27,277 bases of DNA from JAXHUM01 sp034189325. GTDB lineage: Bacteria > Desulfobacterota > DSM-4660 > Desulfatiglandales > Desulfatiglandaceae. A program made the translations under genes and the position numbers. Below the pieces are notes generated by a model, which was not told where the DNA came from, made no database searches, and saw nothing but the letters and a program-made list of their open reading frames with translations. The DNA lies in assembly GCA_034189325.1 (NCBI GenBank), contig JAXHUM010000027.1, positions 1-27,277 of the forward strand, written 5' to 3'. This document shows, in pieces, positions 23,643 to 27,277 of this stretch (positions are counted from its first letter, which is position 1; each line of letters starts with the position of its first letter).

Positions 23643-25379
23643 ATGAAGGCAAAGACCCTATCTGTTATTTTTATATTCATGACCATCCTGGCCTGCCTTA
23701 TCCTTGTGGCGACGGAGGTCCCGGTAAGAGCGGCCAAAACGCCTGCCACTCTGCTCAAACAGGCTGATCAGTACCGGAAATCTCTTTACGGCTCTCATGA
23801 AAAGAAGAAATTCCGCCACAACTGGCTCAACAGCGTCCGCCGTTACGAAAGGCTCTATCGTCAGTACCCCAAAACCAACGAAGCCGCATGGGCACTGTAT
23901 CATGTCGGCGGTCTTTACACCGGCCTCCACCGATACTCGGGCCTGTCAAAAGATCTGGATGAGGCCATCGTCTATTACAAAAAGGTGGTAGAGTCCTACG
24001 AGTCCCATCGTCTGGCCGACGATGCCCAGTTCAAAATTGCTGAAATCCTTTACAAATACAAAAAGGACCCTGCCCAGGCCTACGTGGAATTCTTAAAGGT
24101 TGACATCAAATTTCCTTCGGGGGATATGCGGCCGAAGGCCAGAAAAATGCTGGACAAATTAGCCCTGATTCTGTCCGAAATGGATGATGCCGGACGGATG
24201 GCTAATGGTGCGTCAAGATCAGGGATGGTCGCGGTCAAGGATATACGGCACTGGTCAACCCAGAACTATACACGGGTCGTAATCGATCTGGAAGATCGAG
24301 TGACATATGAACATCATGTGCTGAAGGCGGATCCTGACCGGAAAAAACCTCGAAGACTCTACTTGGATCTTAAAAAGGCCAGGGCAACGTCGGATATCGA
24401 TAGCGCCCTCCCCATTAAAGACGGCCTCCTCAAGAGAGCAAGGGCCGGCCAATATTCAAAAGACACGGTGCGCGTTGTCCTCGATATCGAAAGTATCGGT
24501 GGGTACAAGGTCTTTCATCTGAACGATCCGTTCCGGATCGTTGTCGACGTGCGGAGGGCGGAAAATGGGGCAACCCAAAAGAGTGTCAAGTCGAAGGGCC
24601 GGTCCAACAGACAGGTTGTTCGGAAGGGCGTGAAGAGGGCTGATGAGCCGGACCATCAAGCGTCCCTTGCCAGACAGCTCGGGTTGAATGTCAAACGAAT
24701 CGTCATTGACCCGGGGCATGGAGGTAAAGACCCGGGATGCTTTTTAAAAGGAGGCATTAAGGAGAAGGATATCGTCCTGAACATTGCTAAACAGCTGGCC
24801 GCCAAGATAAGAAAGCGGATCGGTTGTGAGGTGATCTTGACCCGGACAAAGGATGTCTTTTTGTCGCTCGAGAGTCGGACAGCCATTGCGAATATGAAAA
24901 AGGCCGACCTGTTCGTTTCTCTCCATGTCAATGCCCACCGGAGCAGTAAGATATGGGGGTTGGAGACCTATTTTCTCAATATGGCTACAGACGAAAGATC
25001 GATGATGGTGGCGGCAAGGGAAAATGCCACCTCTCAAAAAAACATCAGCGATCTGCAGACCATACTTAACTCCCTTATGCTCAATACCAAGATCAATGAA
25101 TCAAATCGGCTGGCTCGAAAGGTTCAAGGGGGGATGATATCCCGGGTCAAGGCATCACCCTACAAACAGGTCAATAACTTGGGTGTGAAACAGGCGCCCT
25201 TCTATGTGCTGATCGGAGCAGATATGCCCTCCATCCTTGTGGAGACGGGTTTTTTGACCAACAGTAGGGAAAGAAAGAGACTCCTCAACAAGACTTACCA
25301 GAATCATTTGGCGGAAGGAATCTGTACCGGTATACATGCCTATATCAAGAGCATCGACCAGGTCTACAAAGGCGGATAG
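23643..25379 (+). CDS. N-acetylmuramoyl-L-alanine amidase (AmiC-like, TPR-AMIN-Amidase_3)
   Basis: This 578-residue exported enzyme cleaves the bond between MurNAc and the stem peptide to split septal peptidoglycan. A signal peptide (MKAKTLSVIFIFMTILACLI, cut near VRAA) is followed by a TPR-like helical part (about 35-185, YERLYRQYPKTNEAAWAL and similar) uncommon in E. coli AmiC. An AMIN domain then targets the cell wall (about 200-305, RHWSTQNYTRVVIDLEDRV). A basic linker leads to Amidase_3 (about 350-575): zinc ligands in IDPGHGGKDPG and GGIKEKDIVL, SLHVNA, and the catalytic Glu in ILVETGF. It starts 4 bp after mutS. The stop lies 24 bp from the convergent prfB stop. Confidence 0.93.
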   Translation: MKAKTLSVIFIFMTILACLILVATEVPVRAAKTPATLLKQADQYRKSLYGSHEKKKFRHNWLNSVRRYERLYRQYPKTNEAAWALYHVGGLYTGLHRYSGLSKDLDEAIVYYKKVVESYESHRLADDAQFKIAEILYKYKKDPAQAYVEFLKVDIKFPSGDMRPKARKMLDKLALILSEMDDAGRMANGASRSGMVAVKDIRHWSTQNYTRVVIDLEDRVTYEHHVLKADPDRKKPRRLYLDLKKARATSDIDSALPIKDGLLKRARAGQYSKDTVRVVLDIESIGGYKVFHLNDPFRIVVDVRRAENGATQKSVKSKGRSNRQVVRKGVKRADEPDHQASLARQLGLNVKRIVIDPGHGGKDPGCFLKGGIKEKDIVLNIAKQLAAKIRKRIGCEVILTRTKDVFLSLESRTAIANMKKADLFVSLHVNAHRSSKIWGLETYFLNMATDERSMMVAARENATSQKNISDLQTILNSLMLNTKINESNRLARKVQGGMISRVKASPYKQVNNLGVKQAPFYVLIGADMPSILVETGFLTNSRERKRLLNKTYQNHLAEGICTGIHAYIKSIDQVYKGG

Positions 25380-25403
25380 ATATGAGACTCAGCGGACCTC
25401 TAT

Positions 25404-26499
25404 CTATCGCGCCCTTAGGTAGGCGTCAATGAACATGTCGATATCACCATCCATAACCCTTTCGATATCACCAACCTCTATGTTCATTCTGTGATCCTTA
25501 ACCATCCTGTAAGGATTAAACACATACGATCTTATCTGGCTGCCCCAGGCGATCTCTTTTTGAGATTGGTGTATCTCCTGTTTTTCCTGGTCCAGCTTTT
25601 CTTTTTCCAGCTCATAGAGCCTTGCCTTCAGGACTTTCATCGCCATGTCTCTGTTGCGATGCTGGGATTTTTCATTCTGACACTGAACAACGATTCCAGT
25701 CGGTAGATGCTTTATACGCACAGCGGAACTGGTCTTGTTGACATGCTGGCCGCCCGGACCACTTGCCCGGAAGGTGTCAATCCTGAGGTCCTTCTCTTGC
25801 ACTTCGATCTTGATATCCGAATCAATCTCCGGGATCACGGACACGGAGGCGAAAGAGGTATGTCTTCTTGAGGTGGCGTCAAATGGAGAAATACGGACCA
25901 TCCTATGAACGCCATGTTCACACTTGAGGTAACCGTAGACATAGGATCCTGTCACGGTGAAGGTGACATTTTTTATCCCCGCCTCATCACCGGGAAGGAG
26001 ATCGAGGACGCTCACCTTAAACCCTTTGGCATCACACCAGCGACAGTACATCCTGAAAAGCATCTCCACCCAATCCTGGGCATCGGTGCCACCCGCTCCG
26101 GCGTTGATGGCAACAATGGCGTTACGTCTATCGTCCGGTTCTCCCAGCAGAGATTGAAGTTCAAGGGCGCTGACATCCTCCTGCAGGCGGGCTACCTCTC
26201 CTTGGGCCTCCTTCAAGGTAGATTCATCGTCCTCCTCAAAAGCCATTTCAACCAGGAGTCTGGCATCCTTAGCCTCTCCATAGAGGGCCTGCCACTGACC
26301 AATGCTCTCACTAATGGAGGCCCTCTTCTGGTTAAGCCTGGACACCTCTTCTTGGTCTCGCTGCCAGAAATCGGCCTTCGACATGATCAACTCAAGATCA
26401 TTCAGCTCTTCTTCCAGTGTATCCAAGTCAAAGATGACCTCTAAGATCCTTCAACTGATTAAGAATGCTGTCGATATTTAATATGAGATCTTCGAACAT
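25404..26499 (-). CDS. prfB: Peptide chain release factor 2 (programmed +1 frameshift)
   Basis: RF2 recognises UGA and UAA and triggers peptide release. The zero frame starts at ATG 26499 (MFEDLILNIDSILNQLKDLR, 23 codons ending RGHL) with GGGAGA 8 bases upstream. It hits TGA at 26430-26428. A +1 shift at CTT-TGA-C continues as DLDTLEEELNDLEL for 341 more residues, giving 364 in all, the normal RF2 size. The main part has the SPF codon-recognition motif (VRISPFDATSRRHTSF) and the GGQ catalytic motif (RASGPGGQHVNKTSS). An Arg-rich C-terminus closes it. The gene end converges on the amidase. Confidence 0.97.
26427..26442 (-). promoter_or_regulatory. RF2 autoregulatory frameshift site
   Basis: On minus this reads AGAGGTCATCTTTGAC, which aligns base for base with the E. 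coli site AGGGGGTATCTTTGAC: an internal Shine-Dalgarno-like run, 3 nt, then the slippery CTT before TGA C. Low RF2 stalls termination at the TGA and favours the shift. Confidence 0.9.
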
Positions 26500-26919
26500 C
26501 GTATATTCTCCCACCAGAAAAATTGTTGATCATCGCCTGTTTCATAATAGGCATTTTCTAGATTAAACAAAGAATGTTGTGCCAACAGGAATCATTGAAA
26601 AACCTGACTTCTGAAAAAGCCTGTAAAGAGGCAGACGCACTTAACTAGACCCGAATTGAGATGTGACGGATAATCCATTTGAATCGCAGTAAACTGGATA
26701 AATCTCTATTCTAATCCCTATGAAAAATATTTCAAGCTAAGAGAGTTCTTTTTGGGCCTATGAGCAGTCTGTGAGTCCTGAAAGAAGATCGATCGAACGG
26801 TGTGAGCTCTTGTTTTCGTGGTTCAACAGTGTCATTATAATTTGAATATCCTGCGAGAAATTGTTAAAGATAGGGTAGAAGCCGATATTTCTACAACCAT
26901 CGAGGAGGTTAAGTTTGAG
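26500..26919. other. 420-bp divergent gap between prfB and the reductase-like gene
   Basis: It should hold both divergent promoters. A TATAAT on plus lies at 26836-26841 but without a well-spaced -35. From about 26818 the plus strand is open in frame with the next gene and reads ILREIVKDRVEADISTTIEE, so the coding region may start earlier than annotated. Nothing else is seen. Confidence 0.35.
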
Positions 26920-27277
26920 ATGCTAAAACTTGGTGAAAAAGGAGCAATTCCCCAAAGAGACAAGGAAACTTACGCAATTGCGCCCCACATACCCTGCGGC
27001 GTGGTAAACCCCGATCTTCTTCGCAAAATGGCTGATATTGCGGAAAAATACAATGCCAAGGCCATGAAGATCACCGGGGCCACTCGGATCGCCATTGTGG
27101 GAATCAAAGAAGAGGATGTTGATGCCATATGGGAAGAGTTGGGAATGGACAAGGGAGCCGCTGTGGGCCTGTGTGTCCGAAGCATTCGGGCCTGTCCTGG
27201 AAACACCTTTTGTTCAATAGGGAAACAGGATGCCCTGGGACTCGGGATGAAGCTGGATGTGCTCTACCATGGCTATG
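26920..27277 (+). CDS. Small nitrite/sulfite reductase-like protein (3' truncated by window edge)
   Basis: 119 residues are visible. The start is ATG 26920 with AGGAGG 11 bases upstream. After KGAIPQRDKETYAIAPHIPC comes the ferredoxin-like half-domain of nitrite/sulfite reductases (LLRKMADIAEKYNAKAMKIT, GATRIAIVGIKEEDVDAIW). Then GLCVRSIRACPGNTFC gives the first two cysteines (CPGNTFC, spacing Cx5C) of the siroheme-4Fe4S site. The rest, with the second cysteine pair, is outside the window. Short stand-alone members of about 220 residues occur in sulfate reducers and may act in small assimilatory-type sulfite reduction; the reaction is unproven. An in-frame upstream extension to TTG 26842 or GTG 26818 is possible. 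Confidence 0.82.
   Translation, partial: MLKLGEKGAIPQRDKETYAIAPHIPCGVVNPDLLRKMADIAEKYNAKAMKITGATRIAIVGIKEEDVDAIWEELGMDKGAAVGLCVRSIRACPGNTFCSIGKQDALGLGMKLDVLYHGY

Overview
The window looks like a chromosomal segment of an anaerobic, sulfate-reducer-like deltaproteobacterium (Desulfobacterota), probably from a scaffolded draft or metagenome assembly because it contains a run of exactly 100 Ns. The placement is inferred from gene content: a reductive-activator-type ASKHA ATPase (DUF4445), a UPF0280/ApbE-like protein, a small sulfite-reductase-like siroheme/4Fe-4S protein, an FmdB zinc ribbon, an Lrp/AsnC regulator and a LapA-LapB-MutS-AmiC block. No rRNA, CRISPR array or intact insertion sequence is visible.

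Bases 1-8060 are an accessory, partly decayed region. The 3' end of a MacB/FtsX-type permease is followed by a dead IS91-type transposase remnant and a PP2C phosphatase fragment. Next come a large exported VWA protein with in-phase 261-bp tandem repeats interrupted by the assembly gap, a wrecked lemA, a long unknown exported protein whose Cys-rich C-terminus is out of frame, a frameshifted DUF3592 gene, a minus-strand broken ORF, and a second IS91-type remnant. The two IS remnants are in direct orientation, share an in-frame TAG, and bracket the block. An intact htpX (minus) follows; LemA and HtpX are often neighbours in other bacteria, so the dead lemA fits this setting.

Bases 9269-12757 hold a cation-transport module. 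Two CPA2-type cation/proton antiporter proteins are translationally coupled on plus. They converge on a minus-strand pair encoding a PTS EIIA-type phosphocarrier and a PII-like protein. This looks like a transporter with two candidate soluble regulators and is the most system-like group in the window. A 580-bp apparently empty stretch and a tRNA-Pro(GGG) on minus follow.

Bases 13686-18533 contain panB (minus), a divergent Lrp/AsnC regulator with a repeat-rich intergenic region, a DUF4445 ASKHA ATPase (minus) lacking the usual N-terminal 2Fe-2S domain, a divergent small unknown ORF followed by UPF0280, and an FmdB-type zinc-ribbon protein (minus).

Bases 18733-27277 are housekeeping: a YfcE-like phosphodiesterase, then lapA, lapB, mutS and an AMIN-domain amidase close together on plus. 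prfB (minus) has the classic programmed +1 frameshift site. The start of a small nitrite/sulfite-reductase-like protein runs off the window.
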